This document shows, one piece after another, positions 8,769-17,697 of a stretch of 64,000 nucleotides of DNA. This DNA comes from Metallosphaera cuprina Ar-4 (lineage in GTDB: Archaea > Thermoproteota > Thermoprotei_A > Sulfolobales > Sulfolobaceae). The notes beneath the pieces are model-generated. The model searched no databases, was not told where the DNA came from, and worked only from the letters and a program-made list of their open reading frames with translations. The stretch spans positions 1,505,160 to 1,569,159 of the forward strand of contig NC_015435.1 in NCBI RefSeq assembly GCF_000204925.1, written 5' to 3'. Position numbers and translations under genes: made by a program. The first letter of the stretch is position 1. Each line of letters starts with the position of its first letter.

Positions 8769-9380
8769 TCATGCTTTAAGCAACTTCTCTACAAAGGCCA
8801 AAGTTCCTCTCCTCTCCACGTCAAGGGTGAAGAAGGCGGTCCATCCACCCAAAAGCCATCCACCTATTACGTCATAAGGCCAGTGTACCCCAACATATAC
8901 TCTAGAATAAGATACCAATACAGCTTCAATCAACATTATAATCCATAGCCACCTAGGAGCCATCTTCATTAAGACCAGCGCACCGTCACTAACTATTAAC
9001 GCGTGCCCAGAAGGAAAGCTATAATCGGTTGGTGGTGGGACCAACAGATAGTCAGGATGAACGTACAAGAATGGTCTCCCCTGCGCTACAGCGTATTTAG
9101 CTATTTCGCCCACTATGATAGCCAGGATAAAGGACGCAGCTAGAGTAATAGCTATCCTTCTGGTCTTCCTGAAGATCAGGAGTGCTGCAGTCAGAGGTAT
9201 CCACACGTATTCTCTCCCATACTTAGTGAGGAAAACCATTATCGGGTTTAGCGAAGACACTTGATGATAATTAATTACTTTAAATAAGAGAATATTAAGA
9301 GGCATTCCTGGTTCTGATACCAATTTCACGGATATAGCTATAATAAGAAAGGCTATCAGCAGGAACCAATAATATTTCAT
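8769..9380 (-). CDS. PAP2-family membrane phosphatase
   Basis: A 203-residue membrane protein with about six helices and the full three-part PAP2 signature: K95...R102-P103, P123-S-G-H126 and R160...H166-xxx-D170. These residues form the acid phosphatase site, facing the outside of the membrane in most members. In Sulfolobales, proteins of this type dephosphorylate dolichyl pyrophosphate to recycle the glycan carrier for N-glycosylation; other lipid phosphates are also possible. It is transcribed alone, with a TATA-like sequence near 9403-9412. Confidence 0.9.
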   Translation of the reverse strand: MKYYWFLLIAFLIIAISVKLVSEPGMPLNILLFKVINYHQVSSLNPIMVFLTKYGREYVWIPLTAALLIFRKTRRIAITLAASFILAIIVGEIAKYAVAQGRPFLYVHPDYLLVPPPTDYSFPSGHALIVSDGALVLMKMAPRWLWIIMLIEAVLVSYSRVYVGVHWPYDVIGGWLLGGWTAFFTLDVERRGTLAFVEKLLKA

Positions 9381-9464
9381 AGAGAAGTGAAAACTTTTAC
9401 GCCAAATAAATATCTTTCCGTTATACGGGCTATCGTGTTTTTTACATTGCCAATATTTTGAAAA

Positions 9465-10058
9465 TCACTCAGCCTTGACTTGAAAAGTTTTCTTTCCTTC
9501 AACTCTGATAAGATCCCCTCTAGATACCTTAACAGGACCTATAAAGGCTCCACAAGATATGTAACCTGACTGATTAGGCCTAACTACTGATAGAGGATTA
9601 TAGTCTGGAGATCCCTCACCCATCAGCTCTCCGTTTAAGAACAACTTAAAGTGTCCATAAGGGGGCTCTATCTCTTTCCCAATGAATAGCCTGCCTGCGA
9701 AGGCATCGTCAGCTATCATATAATGTTTTGGTAGATCCCACGTTGTGAATCTTGTGGCTGGAATTTCCAATCCTATGTAGGTCTTCTTAACCCTACCGTT
9801 TTCGGCAAACGCTATTATCTCTACCTCAAGTTTATGTGTGTCAAACCACAGTTCGAGGGGGCCCTTCGTTATCATAGGCTTCGTTAGGACCCCCCATATA
9901 CCAGATTTAGTTACCTTATAACCTCCTAACCCCTCCTTTTCGATGAGAAGTTGAGAGAACTTCTCCCCAACATTTTTGGCTTCCTCCTCCTTTAATTCAA
10001 ACGGTTCTATCTGCTTTCTGGATAGGTAAGCTTGAAACAACAGTTCTGCCTTTTCCAT
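9465..10058 (-). CDS. FAH/MhpD-superfamily hydratase-like protein
   Basis: A 197-residue protein that aligns by eye with 2-keto-4-pentenoate hydratase/decarboxylase enzymes of the fumarylacetoacetate hydrolase superfamily. Visible landmarks are '[13 protein letters not shown]' (where the family has GxKxGxTS), '[15 protein letters not shown]' (family pALEIpDsR), '[17 protein letters not shown]' (family iADNas...vlG) and a final '[11 protein letters not shown]'. It is shorter than typical MhpD (about 260 residues), mainly in the N-terminal region. Members act on enol/keto acids from meta-cleavage of aromatic rings. It is divergent from the molybdopterin oxidoreductase across a very short shared promoter. 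Confidence 0.65.
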   Translation of the reverse strand: MEKAELLFQAYLSRKQIEPFELKEEEAKNVGEKFSQLLIEKEGLGGYKVTKSGIWGVLTKPMITKGPLELWFDTHKLEVEIIAFAENGRVKKTYIGLEIPATRFTTWDLPKHYMIADDAFAGRLFIGKEIEPPYGHFKLFLNGELMGEGSPDYNPLSVVRPNQSGYISCGAFIGPVKVSRGDLIRVEGKKTFQVKAE

Positions 10059-10078
10059 AGGATTTACTCTAAACTAAA

Positions 10079-10088
10079 CGTTTAAAAG
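10079..10088. promoter_or_regulatory. Shared palindromic TATA element for two divergent genes
   Basis: The core TTTAAA (10081-10086) lies almost exactly midway between the ATG at 10058 (minus) and the ATG at 10110 (plus), about 26 nt from each. Both genes lack Shine-Dalgarno sites, so both may be leaderless and use the same self-complementary box in opposite directions. Confidence 0.5.
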
Positions 10089-10109
10089 CTATGAAGACTA
10101 ACGAGATCA

Positions 10110-11843
10110 ATGATAGCCTGCACCAGGGACTGTTACGATACTTGTATTTTCGATGAACAGTATAAACCCTTTAGCTTTGACCCCACTATGGGGTTCACCT
10201 GCTCAAGGGGCAGAACTGACCTGATGAGAAATGATATTAACAGAGTGGATTCAGCCTATATAGATGGAAAGGAGGTACCTATAGACCAAGCGATAACCTT
10301 CGTTTCCAAAAGAATTAAGGAAACGAATCCTGATCAGATATTGCATGTAGAATACGACGGAAATCAAGGACTGCTGACTTGGTATTACCCAGCCAGGTTA
10401 TGGAACGTAATAGGGGCAACGAGCACCGATTATTCCATCTGCAGCCTGGAAGGCCATGAAGGGATAAAGGCCCATTATAAGACAAGCATGGGAGCTCTCC
10501 CTGAGGAAATGAGGAATTTCAACGCAGTGGCCTTTTGGGGATCAGAGGCTGTGTTCAGTTTCATACACGGCTGGAAGATTTTTAAGGACAAGTATAAGAT
10601 AGCCATAGACGTTAGGGTAAGTGAGACGTTAAAGAGGAGCGAAAAGGGGTACATAATAAGGCCTGGTAGCGACGCTCACTTGGCTATCGCTATAATGAAG
10701 ATATTAATCGAACAGGGATACGCTAAGCCCGACATCATAGACTTAGATAAGTTAAAATCTAGACTAAATCAATTTAAAATGGAAGACCTCCTCAAGGCTA
10801 CTAACTTAACAGAGGATCAAGTAAGAGAGATCGCTGAATTGTACGCTTACTATGAACCTCTTACGATAATCGGATTCGCCATAGGAAGATCTATGAACGG
10901 AGGTCATTCAGCCGGTTTAATATCCATGATACCTGCAGTCTTAGGGATTAAGAGAGGGTTTTTCTATTCTAATTCAGGTGGATGGGGAATAGATTTTCAT
11001 TATTTGAGGGGGACCAACTTATTCCGTGTTAAGACTATAGGGATGGGAGAGGTCGGATACGAGATCGATAAGTTCAAGCTGTTATTCATTTGGAACGCTA
11101 ATCCCGTCTTAACTCTACCCGGTGGAGATAGAATTAAGGAGGTTGCTGAAGAGGGTAGGTTAACAGTCATAACACACGATCCTTTCTGGTCAGAGACCGC
11201 TAAGTCCTCCAATGTAGTCATTCCTGCCCCTACTTTCCTGGAAAAAGAAGACGTTGTGTACAGTTACTGGCACCCATATCTGATCTACAATAAGCCGATC
11301 AGACCTAAACGTGGTATCACTGAGGTAGAACTCATGAAGAGGCTATCAAAGGAACTTGGGCTAACTCATAGTCTACTTGAAGAGGACCCATGGGAAGCAG
11401 TAGATAGGGCAATTAGATCCACAGGCGTCTCAGTGAACGAGCTTAAGGCGAAGGGAATAGTAAAGATGAATAAGGTAGCCAACGTGGATAGAGTTGAAGT
11501 GGATCCCTTTCCGTCTCCTCCAGAGCTCCAAGTAGCGTCTGGACCCGTAATAGTGTTCTCCTCTCACCCCAACTATACCAACTCACAATTTTCAGAAATT
11601 TACGGAAGGAGGGAGGGGGTGGTCTACTCAGGTAAATATGAGGGTAAAGGATACTTAGAAGGGAGAGGGGGGAAGATGTTGGTAAAGTTCGTTAAGGCTG
11701 ATTTACCCGATGACGTTCTATTTGTCTATAAGAGCGATTTGATGATCAATGGAAGGAGCATAAACTCCGTCCTTAGACCTCCTAGGAACAGGTTTGGCGG
11801 TCCTAGATTAAACGATGAGGTGAAGGTTACAATTTTGTCTTAG
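10110..11843 (+). CDS. Molybdopterin-dependent oxidoreductase with N-terminal [4Fe-4S] site
   Basis: A 577-residue protein of the DMSO-reductase/formate-dehydrogenase superfamily. Four cysteines at the N-terminus (C4, C8, C12 and C31; spacing x3-x3-x18) form the [4Fe-4S] site. Later regions show molybdopterin-guanine-dinucleotide binding features: 'LLFIWNANPVLTLPGG', 'TVITHDPFWSETAKSSNVV', 'VIPAPTFLEKEDV'. A C-terminal beta-barrel domain follows ('VNDEVKV'-type ending). It is compact for the family and has no Tat signal, so it is cytosolic. No Fe-S electron-transfer subunit lies next to it. Substrates in the family are very varied; the FAH/MhpD neighbour suggests organic acid or aromatic metabolism. 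Confidence 0.85.
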   Translation: MIACTRDCYDTCIFDEQYKPFSFDPTMGFTCSRGRTDLMRNDINRVDSAYIDGKEVPIDQAITFVSKRIKETNPDQILHVEYDGNQGLLTWYYPARLWNVIGATSTDYSICSLEGHEGIKAHYKTSMGALPEEMRNFNAVAFWGSEAVFSFIHGWKIFKDKYKIAIDVRVSETLKRSEKGYIIRPGSDAHLAIAIMKILIEQGYAKPDIIDLDKLKSRLNQFKMEDLLKATNLTEDQVREIAELYAYYEPLTIIGFAIGRSMNGGHSAGLISMIPAVLGIKRGFFYSNSGGWGIDFHYLRGTNLFRVKTIGMGEVGYEIDKFKLLFIWNANPVLTLPGGDRIKEVAEEGRLTVITHDPFWSETAKSSNVVIPAPTFLEKEDVVYSYWHPYLIYNKPIRPKRGITEVELMKRLSKELGLTHSLLEEDPWEAVDRAIRSTGVSVNELKAKGIVKMNKVANVDRVEVDPFPSPPELQVASGPVIVFSSHPNYTNSQFSEIYGRREGVVYSGKYEGKGYLEGRGGKMLVKFVKADLPDDVLFVYKSDLMINGRSINSVLRPPRNRFGGPRLNDEVKVTILS

Positions 11844-11956
11844 GTTACATGTTTATACATCTTACTTATCTAGTAAAATTTATATCCGACCACATTTCGT
11901 TTAATCTAGTTCAATAATGTGTATTTTATCTCGATTAAACACGAGAGGGAACATAG

Positions 11957-13198
11957 TTGCTTAAAAGATCTTACAGATGGATGTGGTCGGCCCTAACTTT
12001 CGGAGTCGCTAACGGCCCCTTGTCAACGTTAGTGACTTTAAACATCATAGACCTAGGAGGAGGTCCTTTAATGGTCGCCTACGCAATAACTTTAGCAAAC
12101 GTAGTTTTGATACCAGCTTCAATAATTTGGGGATTTTTAGCTGATAGGGTTGATAGAAGGAAAATAATACTGGCTGGTTTTGGCCTAAGTACCCTGTTTC
12201 TAGCACTCGGATCGCAAAGCGTGAATATTCCTGAGGTCGATTTAGCATACACTGGGTTTTCCTTCTTCTCTACTGCCTATAGTACCCCGATGAACTTGAT
12301 CATCATGGAATCGACCGAGAAGAGAAAGTGGGCTTCCAGTTTCTCTTTACTTTCTATGCTCTCCTCAATAGGTAACCTCATTGGATTAATACTCTCGACA
12401 TTTCTTGTATTAATAATTAGAATTACCCAAATTTATGCAGTCTTGGCCCTTTTCTCAATAGTCTCATTCGTCCTGTCTTTGGCTTACACCCCTAAGTCAG
12501 TTATGCTTGAAAGGACATCGATGTTGCACAGCATTGAGTCTTTTGCGGTAAGGTTAAAGATGCTTCCTTTGATTTTCCTCCATTTACCTAGGCTGACCTC
12601 CTTTAAGATGTTTAGATTGAGCAGACTAACTAAGAAACCTATAAATTACGTTCCTTTACTTTATATAGCTATTGCAATATTTTACACTGCTAGTGGATTA
12701 TTCAATACATTATACCCGGCTAGTTTATATAACGAGGGTCTAGACAAGAGCTTAGTGTTAGCCATAATAACGTTGGGAATGCTCTTTCAGATATTTACTT
12801 TCAATTTTACAGGTCATTATCTGGAGAATAAAGACGAGAGGGAGACGTCTTTCAGAGCGCTAATTCTCAGAGGAAGCGGTTACATTGTCATGGGAATCTC
12901 ATTAATGATGCCTATTACGGCATTAATATTAGGTTTCGTCTTCTACCCGCTATCAGCTGGGATTGCCTACTCATTATTTTACGCTGCGTCTAACACGCTA
13001 ATTTTCAAGGTAGTTGGAGGGAGGAGACAAGGAACCACTCTAGGAGTTTACAGTACTTTAGTTGGCATATCGCTCTTTTTAGGTTCACTACTCTCAGGTT
13101 TCATTTCTAAGTCCATAGGGTATGCAGGTAATTTCATAATAGCGGGAGTATTACTATATTTGTCAGCCTCAATTTTCAAATACCTAGAAGAAGGATAA
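11957..13198 (+). CDS. MFS transporter
   Basis: A 413-residue permease with about 12 helices and a long cytoplasmic loop near residues 185-225. The motif '[16 protein letters not shown]' is the MFS loop between helices 2 and 3. The annotated start is a TTG preceded by GAGAGGG at 11943-11949, a good Shine-Dalgarno site at 7 nt; an in-frame ATG at 11981 is the alternative. A TATA-like box at about 11877-11885 implies a leader of roughly 45 nt, in which a 15-codon ORF (from 11917) overlaps the TTG. The substrate is unknown. Confidence 0.85.
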   Translation: MLKRSYRWMWSALTFGVANGPLSTLVTLNIIDLGGGPLMVAYAITLANVVLIPASIIWGFLADRVDRRKIILAGFGLSTLFLALGSQSVNIPEVDLAYTGFSFFSTAYSTPMNLIIMESTEKRKWASSFSLLSMLSSIGNLIGLILSTFLVLIIRITQIYAVLALFSIVSFVLSLAYTPKSVMLERTSMLHSIESFAVRLKMLPLIFLHLPRLTSFKMFRLSRLTKKPINYVPLLYIAIAIFYTASGLFNTLYPASLYNEGLDKSLVLAIITLGMLFQIFTFNFTGHYLENKDERETSFRALILRGSGYIVMGISLMMPITALILGFVFYPLSAGIAYSLFYAASNTLIFKVVGGRRQGTTLGVYSTLVGISLFLGSLLSGFISKSIGYAGNFIIAGVLLYLSASIFKYLEEG

Positions 13199-13250
13199 TT
13201 TTAGTTTTCCTCAAAATTATAGTAATCCTAGAGTGAGATATGACGACAAG

Positions 13251-13259
13251 ATATTTAAT
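13251..13259 (+). promoter_or_regulatory. TATA box of small surface membrane protein
   Basis: ATATTTAAT, about 27 nt before the ATG at 13283; leaderless spacing. Confidence 0.55.
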
Positions 13260-13282
13260 ACACCCGATTTTAGTAATCTAAC

Positions 13283-13756
13283 ATGAAACCTTTACTAGTA
13301 ATAGGGATAGTTCTGCTAGTCGTAGGGCTAGTGCTAGTTTTCGGATTGTTCCCTTACATAGATTCACAGGCCTCTCAGCAAATAACGAGCGAGCTGAACT
13401 CTCACATAACATCCAAGAGTTTAGATGCAAACTCGTCTATTGAAATTCCATACAACGCAAGTAAAGCTATATTTGTACTTTATTATAACTCATCTAAGTC
13501 TCCATTAGAGGTCCTTGGCGCTCCACCTAACTCCTCTTCAACTAGTAACTCAGGAGTGTATTACATAATACCTAACGGATCTGGAGAAATCGTTCTAAGG
13601 AACAATTGGAGCGAACCCGTTAACGTTCAATACTCATACATATATTACACCTTGAAATACGGTGATCTAATAGGAATATTGATACTGATGGGCATACCTC
13701 TTCTGATAATAGGTGCTTTCGTTACGATATTTGGATTCCTAAGGAGGAAGAAGTAG
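13283..13756 (+). CDS. Small two-helix membrane protein with extracellular beta domain
   Basis: A 157-residue protein with an N-terminal hydrophobic segment (residues 4-26), a Ser/Asn-rich extracellular domain of about 100 residues with several N-glycosylation sequons (NAS, NSS, NWS), and a C-terminal hydrophobic segment (about 130-152) ending in a basic RRKK tail. The same layout, with the same type of Gly-Leu-Val helix and 'NNxxEPxxV' strand, is seen in the 145-residue protein encoded at 59364-59801, so the two look like paralogues. Function is unknown. It converges on the TusA-SRPBCC fusion gene, two bases from its stop. Confidence 0.75.
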   Translation: MKPLLVIGIVLLVVGLVLVFGLFPYIDSQASQQITSELNSHITSKSLDANSSIEIPYNASKAIFVLYYNSSKSPLEVLGAPPNSSSTSNSGVYYIIPNGSGEIVLRNNWSEPVNVQYSYIYYTLKYGDLIGILILMGIPLLIIGAFVTIFGFLRRKK

Positions 13757-13758
13757 AT

Positions 13759-14427
13759 CTAAGTGATCACTTTAGGCAGTGTGACCTTAGCCTTCTCCAG
13801 GTGTTTCCTTATTGACTTTTTGGCCTGCCCTGAGAAAGGTCCCTTATACCACTCAGTAATGTCCAGGGTTACCTCTTTTCCTAATCTGTTCAGAACGAAT
13901 CTCCATCCAAAACTTATCCTTGTGAGAGGAAGCTTCTGATAAGCTGTATAGTAAACTATATCTCCCCTAGGTAGCGGATTGTATGTCACAAATAAAGGAG
14001 TTTCCCAACTGATGAACCATTTCATGTGTATGATGTAACTCCCTGGAGCCACGCTATCCACCGCCTTAATTTGTGGAACGAAAGACATAAGTATCGTTGG
14101 ATCAGATATCTTTTCTCTAATTGAGAGTGAGTTCAACGTTATCCTTTCTGTATCGCTCACACCTTCAACCTCTTCGATCTTAGAAAGGGTATGATCTTTA
14201 TAGATTACGAATTTTACAAATTCTCCCTCCTTCACAACATCATATCTCAGTCCTAAAGACTTACAAAGAGAAGGGAGGGTAACGTCTATTGCAGGTTCGT
14301 GATCAGTAAGCACCACGAGCCTGCCCGAAGAGATCTTCTGCAACTCTTTTGCAGCCTTCATTTCAGGAATTGGGCACTCCTCCCCCCTCACGTCTAAAAC
14401 GAACTCCTGACCTTTCTCGGATGACAA
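13759..14427 (-). CDS. TusA-SRPBCC fusion protein
   Basis: A 222-residue two-domain protein. Residues about 8-75 form a TusA/SirA sulfur-carrier domain with the active cysteine C18 in 'RGEECPIPE' and the family strand '[15 protein letters not shown]'. Residues about 95-215 look like a helix-grip (SRPBCC/CoxG-like) domain, with alternating strands ('[16 protein letters not shown]', '[16 protein letters not shown]') and a long C-terminal helix. TusA domains carry a persulfide and pass it to DsrE, Hdr or other acceptors. The start is a TTG preceded by GGAGGG, a strong Shine-Dalgarno site 8 nt upstream. A related protein with the opposite domain order is encoded at 48911-49882. Confidence 0.75.
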   Translation of the reverse strand: MSSEKGQEFVLDVRGEECPIPEMKAAKELQKISSGRLVVLTDHEPAIDVTLPSLCKSLGLRYDVVKEGEFVKFVIYKDHTLSKIEEVEGVSDTERITLNSLSIREKISDPTILMSFVPQIKAVDSVAPGSYIIHMKWFISWETPLFVTYNPLPRGDIVYYTAYQKLPLTRISFGWRFVLNRLGKEVTLDITEWYKGPFSGQAKKSIRKHLEKAKVTLPKVIT

Positions 14428-14646
14428 GAACTTTTCCCTCCAATCTTCTATATAATAATTAAGAAATTCATGGCTTATTAAACTTTTGTATTCTTAAAAA
14501 CGTCATAAGATTTAGTTTTAATTAATAAGGATAATCCTTGTTTAACTAGAGACTGTCATATATGTTAATTATAATATTATAGAAGAAAATTTTTGAAGAT
14601 GACATTGTTAAAAAATTTTAAGTTATAGGTAACATTGTTAATCACT

Positions 14647-15816
14647 ATGGCATTTCGCTTAAGGGTGTTAACGTTCACATCATTGGCCCATTTCTCAAAT
14701 GATGGCGTCTTTCTAATTTTCCCTCTATTGATAGTTTATTACTCCACTGAGAAACACGTAAGCGTTGTGTTTCTAGGTATACTATCAATAGTTTACACTT
14801 TACTTTCAGGCTTACTGTCTCCTTTTATAGGAGATAAGGCTGACAAGATGGATAGAGACTCAGAACTCATCTCTTTGGGTATCCTCTTGGAGGGAGTCTC
14901 TATGGCACTGTTCGCACTATCTTTCGTGACCCTAACCATCCCAGCCTTAACGTTGGGAGCTCTCCTTCTCGGTATAGGGCAAGCGTTTTATCACCCTCTA
15001 GGAGGTGCAGTTCTCTCTAGAACCTTTGGTAAGTCATCTGGAAGAGCACTAGGAGTTAACGGTTCTTTAGGAAGCTTAGGGAGAGCACTTATGCCCTCAA
15101 TCGTGTCCTTCTTAATTCTAGCCTTGGGAGAGGTGTTAGGACTTGGAGTTTTTACAATCTATATGATCTTTGCCGCCCTTCTCATTTACATCGGACTAAG
15201 GAGAGTGAGGAAAGAGAGCGTATCAGTGATGAGGAAGGCAAGCGAGAAGCTCGACGGGAGATTTTACACCTTCTTGATCATCTTGGGGTCACTAGTTTTC
15301 TTGAGAAGCATGTTCATTACTGGTACAACCACATTCATAGCTGATTTCGTTTACAGTGTATACTTAACTAAGGCATTTACAGGTCTCTTCTTGACCATTG
15401 GTTTCCTTGGATCAGTCCTAGGACAGCCTGCTTTCGGTTGGATAACTGAGAGAGTAGGAGGTAGAATGTCGTTCATTTTAAGCAGTGTAATTAGTGTCAT
15501 ATCCTTTGGAGTGTTCTTAGCATATCCGAACGACGTGTACGTGTCTCTTTCGTCCTACACCGTATTCACTTTCTCAGCCTTCACTGCCTTTCCTATATTG
15601 CTAGGCTATGTAGGACAGGTGTTCCCAAGGAGCTTCTACACCGTTGCAAACTCGTACATATGGGGAATAGGCAACACCGTAGGTGGAGCGGTTGGAAATG
15701 CCGTAATAACTATGCTCTTGGATCTTCATTACAGTCTAGCCTTTTCTTTCTTAATTCTCTTCACGATAGCTGTAATCTCAACCGTCTTGTCCCCCTTGAT
15801 TCCCAAGAGAGTCTAA
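14647..15816 (+). CDS. MFS transporter (fosmidomycin-resistance type)
   Basis: About 389 residues with 12 membrane helices. The N-terminus 'LTFTSLAHFSNDGVFLIFP' and the stretch 'LGIGQAFYHPLGGAVLS' are typical of the fosmidomycin-resistance/FSR-like branch of MFS exporters. I start it at the ATG at 14647; a TTG at 14635 would add four residues. An upstream AT-rich box (about 14616-14624) fits a leaderless message. Its end overlaps the convergent DUF72 gene by 39 bases. Confidence 0.85.
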   Translation: MAFRLRVLTFTSLAHFSNDGVFLIFPLLIVYYSTEKHVSVVFLGILSIVYTLLSGLLSPFIGDKADKMDRDSELISLGILLEGVSMALFALSFVTLTIPALTLGALLLGIGQAFYHPLGGAVLSRTFGKSSGRALGVNGSLGSLGRALMPSIVSFLILALGEVLGLGVFTIYMIFAALLIYIGLRRVRKESVSVMRKASEKLDGRFYTFLIILGSLVFLRSMFITGTTTFIADFVYSVYLTKAFTGLFLTIGFLGSVLGQPAFGWITERVGGRMSFILSSVISVISFGVFLAYPNDVYVSLSSYTVFTFSAFTAFPILLGYVGQVFPRSFYTVANSYIWGIGNTVGGAVGNAVITMLLDLHYSLAFSFLILFTIAVISTVLSPLIPKRV

Positions 15817-16458
15817 TCCCCTATCTTTCATTATTTTTAAGAACGTCTTACCGTTCTCCAACATGAATTTGTCGTTGTTGAAGAATACGTAAACTTCTTC
15901 CGGATTTTGATCCTTTACTCTCTCAGCTATCTCTAATAGCTCACCTTCAGAATATTCGTGAAAGTACCATCTACTCCTACCGTGAATCCTTAGGTAAACT
16001 ACCCTACCTGGAAAAACGTAACTACCAATTGGAGAGTCTATTGATACCAATGGGATGCCCTCTGGCGGATCGCTCAACCATGACTCGTCTCTAAATTCGA
16101 AGATACAATTGCGCCACTTAGCAACCTTACTTATCCTTTCCAAGTTCTCGTCGTTCCTTTTGAAGCTGGGAGGCAATTGAAAGAGATAGAAAGCAGGGGA
16201 GAGTGGCTTAAAAACGTTGAAGAAATCGCTCAGATCGACATCTTTTAATCTCTTCACGTGAGTGAACTTTCTATGTACCTTCACTGACCAGGTTAGTTTA
16301 TAGGTGGCCCATCGCTTTATCATAACCTCATCGGGTATCCTGTAAAAACTTGAGTTCAACTCAATTGAATTGAAAGGAGTGTTGTTAACGTACCAGCTTA
16401 AAGACCTCCCTTTATTCCAGGGGTATGCCCAACCGGACGTCCCTACAAATAGCTTCAT
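15778..16458 (-). CDS. DUF72 (YecE-like) TIM-barrel protein
   Basis: A 226-residue protein beginning 'LFVGTSGWAYPWNKG', with 'NSIELNSSFYRIP' and 'TYKLTWSVKVHRKFTHVK', which together define the DUF72/YecE family. 'FEFRDESW' and 'YLRIHGRSRWYFHEYS' continue the family pattern. These proteins adopt a TIM-barrel-like fold with a metal-like site; the biochemical role is not established, though radical or DNA-related links have been suggested for some. It lies 38 nt downstream of an MFS gene on the same strand. The C-terminus overlaps the convergent MFS gene. Confidence 0.9.
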   Translation of the reverse strand: MKLFVGTSGWAYPWNKGRSLSWYVNNTPFNSIELNSSFYRIPDEVMIKRWATYKLTWSVKVHRKFTHVKRLKDVDLSDFFNVFKPLSPAFYLFQLPPSFKRNDENLERISKVAKWRNCIFEFRDESWLSDPPEGIPLVSIDSPIGSYVFPGRVVYLRIHGRSRWYFHEYSEGELLEIAERVKDQNPEEVYVFFNNDKFMLENGKTFLKIMKDRGLDSLGNQGGQDG

Positions 16459-16472
16459 AGTTAAAGCAAAAG

Positions 16473-16495
16473 GTGAAAAGAAATATCCTTTTCAC
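16473..16495. promoter_or_regulatory. Inverted repeat GTGAAAAG-N7-CTTTTCAC around a TATA-like core
   Basis: An 8-bp perfect inverted repeat with an AT-rich loop (AAATATC) between the MFS stop (16497) and the DUF72 ATG (16458). It could terminate the MFS message or be an operator around the TATA-like core of the DUF72 gene. Confidence 0.3.
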
Positions 16496-16496
16496 A

Positions 16497-17630
16497 TCAT
16501 CCTTTTATTTTTTCAAGTGGCCGGCCGTTCGTCTTTATCCCAAGGGTGAACACAATCAAACCCGCTACCACTGATGCGCTACCAACTATTAACAGCGAAG
16601 CCAACTCGTTTTGAATAAAGGTGAGGGAGAAGACTAAAGGTCCTATTGCTCCTCCTAGATGGCCTATCCCATCCGCTATTCCGTAGCCTAGAGTTCTTAC
16701 CTTAGTCCCAAAAGTTTCAGTGGTGTAGGTGTACATTACCGGAAACTTGAACCCTTGAAGGAACATCTCTAGGAATCCCAAGGCAAGGAAAGAGATGCCA
16801 CCCGTAAAGAACCAAAGGCCAAGTAATAATCCCCCTAATATGTTAACTAAAGACACGCTGTACTTCCTCTCAATTTTATCGTTTAATATTGAAGCTACAA
16901 CAACTCCAAGAGGATCACCATATAAGATGTAAGTGAAGTAAAGCGAGCTGTTTATGAAACCGTGGGATTCAATTATCTGAAAAGTCGGATCTGAGAACAA
17001 TGCGTAGCCTGTAAAGTAACTTAGAAACCAAGTGATCATCATTATCGCTGCCCACCAATCCCATTCCAACTTACCACGTTTAGAGATCCACATAGGGGAC
17101 TCAGGAAGACTTAGCCTGGTAAAGAGCGCCACTAATGAGACTAGGAGACCGGCTAGGAACAGGAAACGCCAGTTTCCGTTAAGAAGGACAGCTATAGGAC
17201 CAACTATAAGAGTGGTTAAGAAACCTGATGCGGTTACTAAACCCACGGATTTACCCCTGTTGTTAGCACTTACCGTCTCTGATATATATGCTGGAACAAC
17301 GCTCAGCTCTCCCTCTATCCCAAGCCCTATTATCAACTCCGCAGCTATTATCCATGAAATCGATTGAGCTATGAGTCCTATAAATGAACCTATGGAGACT
17401 AAACTCATAGAAGTGAGCAGACCTATCTTTCTCCCACCTATGGAAGAAATGAAACCATTGATCACCCCTCCTAATGCATACCCTATCATCTCTGCGGATA
17501 AAATGAGACTGGAGAGCAGGGCGGAAGTGTGAAATTGGCTGGTGACGTTATTGATAATGTAGGGAACGTTAAATATGTCCCAAAACGTTAAGGAGACTCC
17601 TAATGATAAAATAATTAATTTCCAGTTCAT
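16497..17630 (-). CDS. MFS transporter
   Basis: A 377-residue permease with 11-12 helices and the motif 'GFISSIGGRKIGLLTSMS' after helix 2, plus 'DKIERKYSVSLVNILGG' in the second half. It resembles the metabolite:H+ symporter type, but has a very short central loop, so it is smaller than the MFS at 7355-8713. A TATA-like sequence (complement of about 17652-17660) is placed for leaderless transcription from the ATG at 17630. The DUF72 gene follows closely. Confidence 0.88.
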   Translation of the reverse strand: MNWKLIILSLGVSLTFWDIFNVPYIINNVTSQFHTSALLSSLILSAEMIGYALGGVINGFISSIGGRKIGLLTSMSLVSIGSFIGLIAQSISWIIAAELIIGLGIEGELSVVPAYISETVSANNRGKSVGLVTASGFLTTLIVGPIAVLLNGNWRFLFLAGLLVSLVALFTRLSLPESPMWISKRGKLEWDWWAAIMMITWFLSYFTGYALFSDPTFQIIESHGFINSSLYFTYILYGDPLGVVVASILNDKIERKYSVSLVNILGGLLLGLWFFTGGISFLALGFLEMFLQGFKFPVMYTYTTETFGTKVRTLGYGIADGIGHLGGAIGPLVFSLTFIQNELASLLIVGSASVVAGLIVFTLGIKTNGRPLEKIKG

Positions 17631-17697
17631 AAACGGAAGTTTGTTTATACAATATAAACTTTTCTATTCTTGTCTTGAAATTGAGCTACTTATTCAA

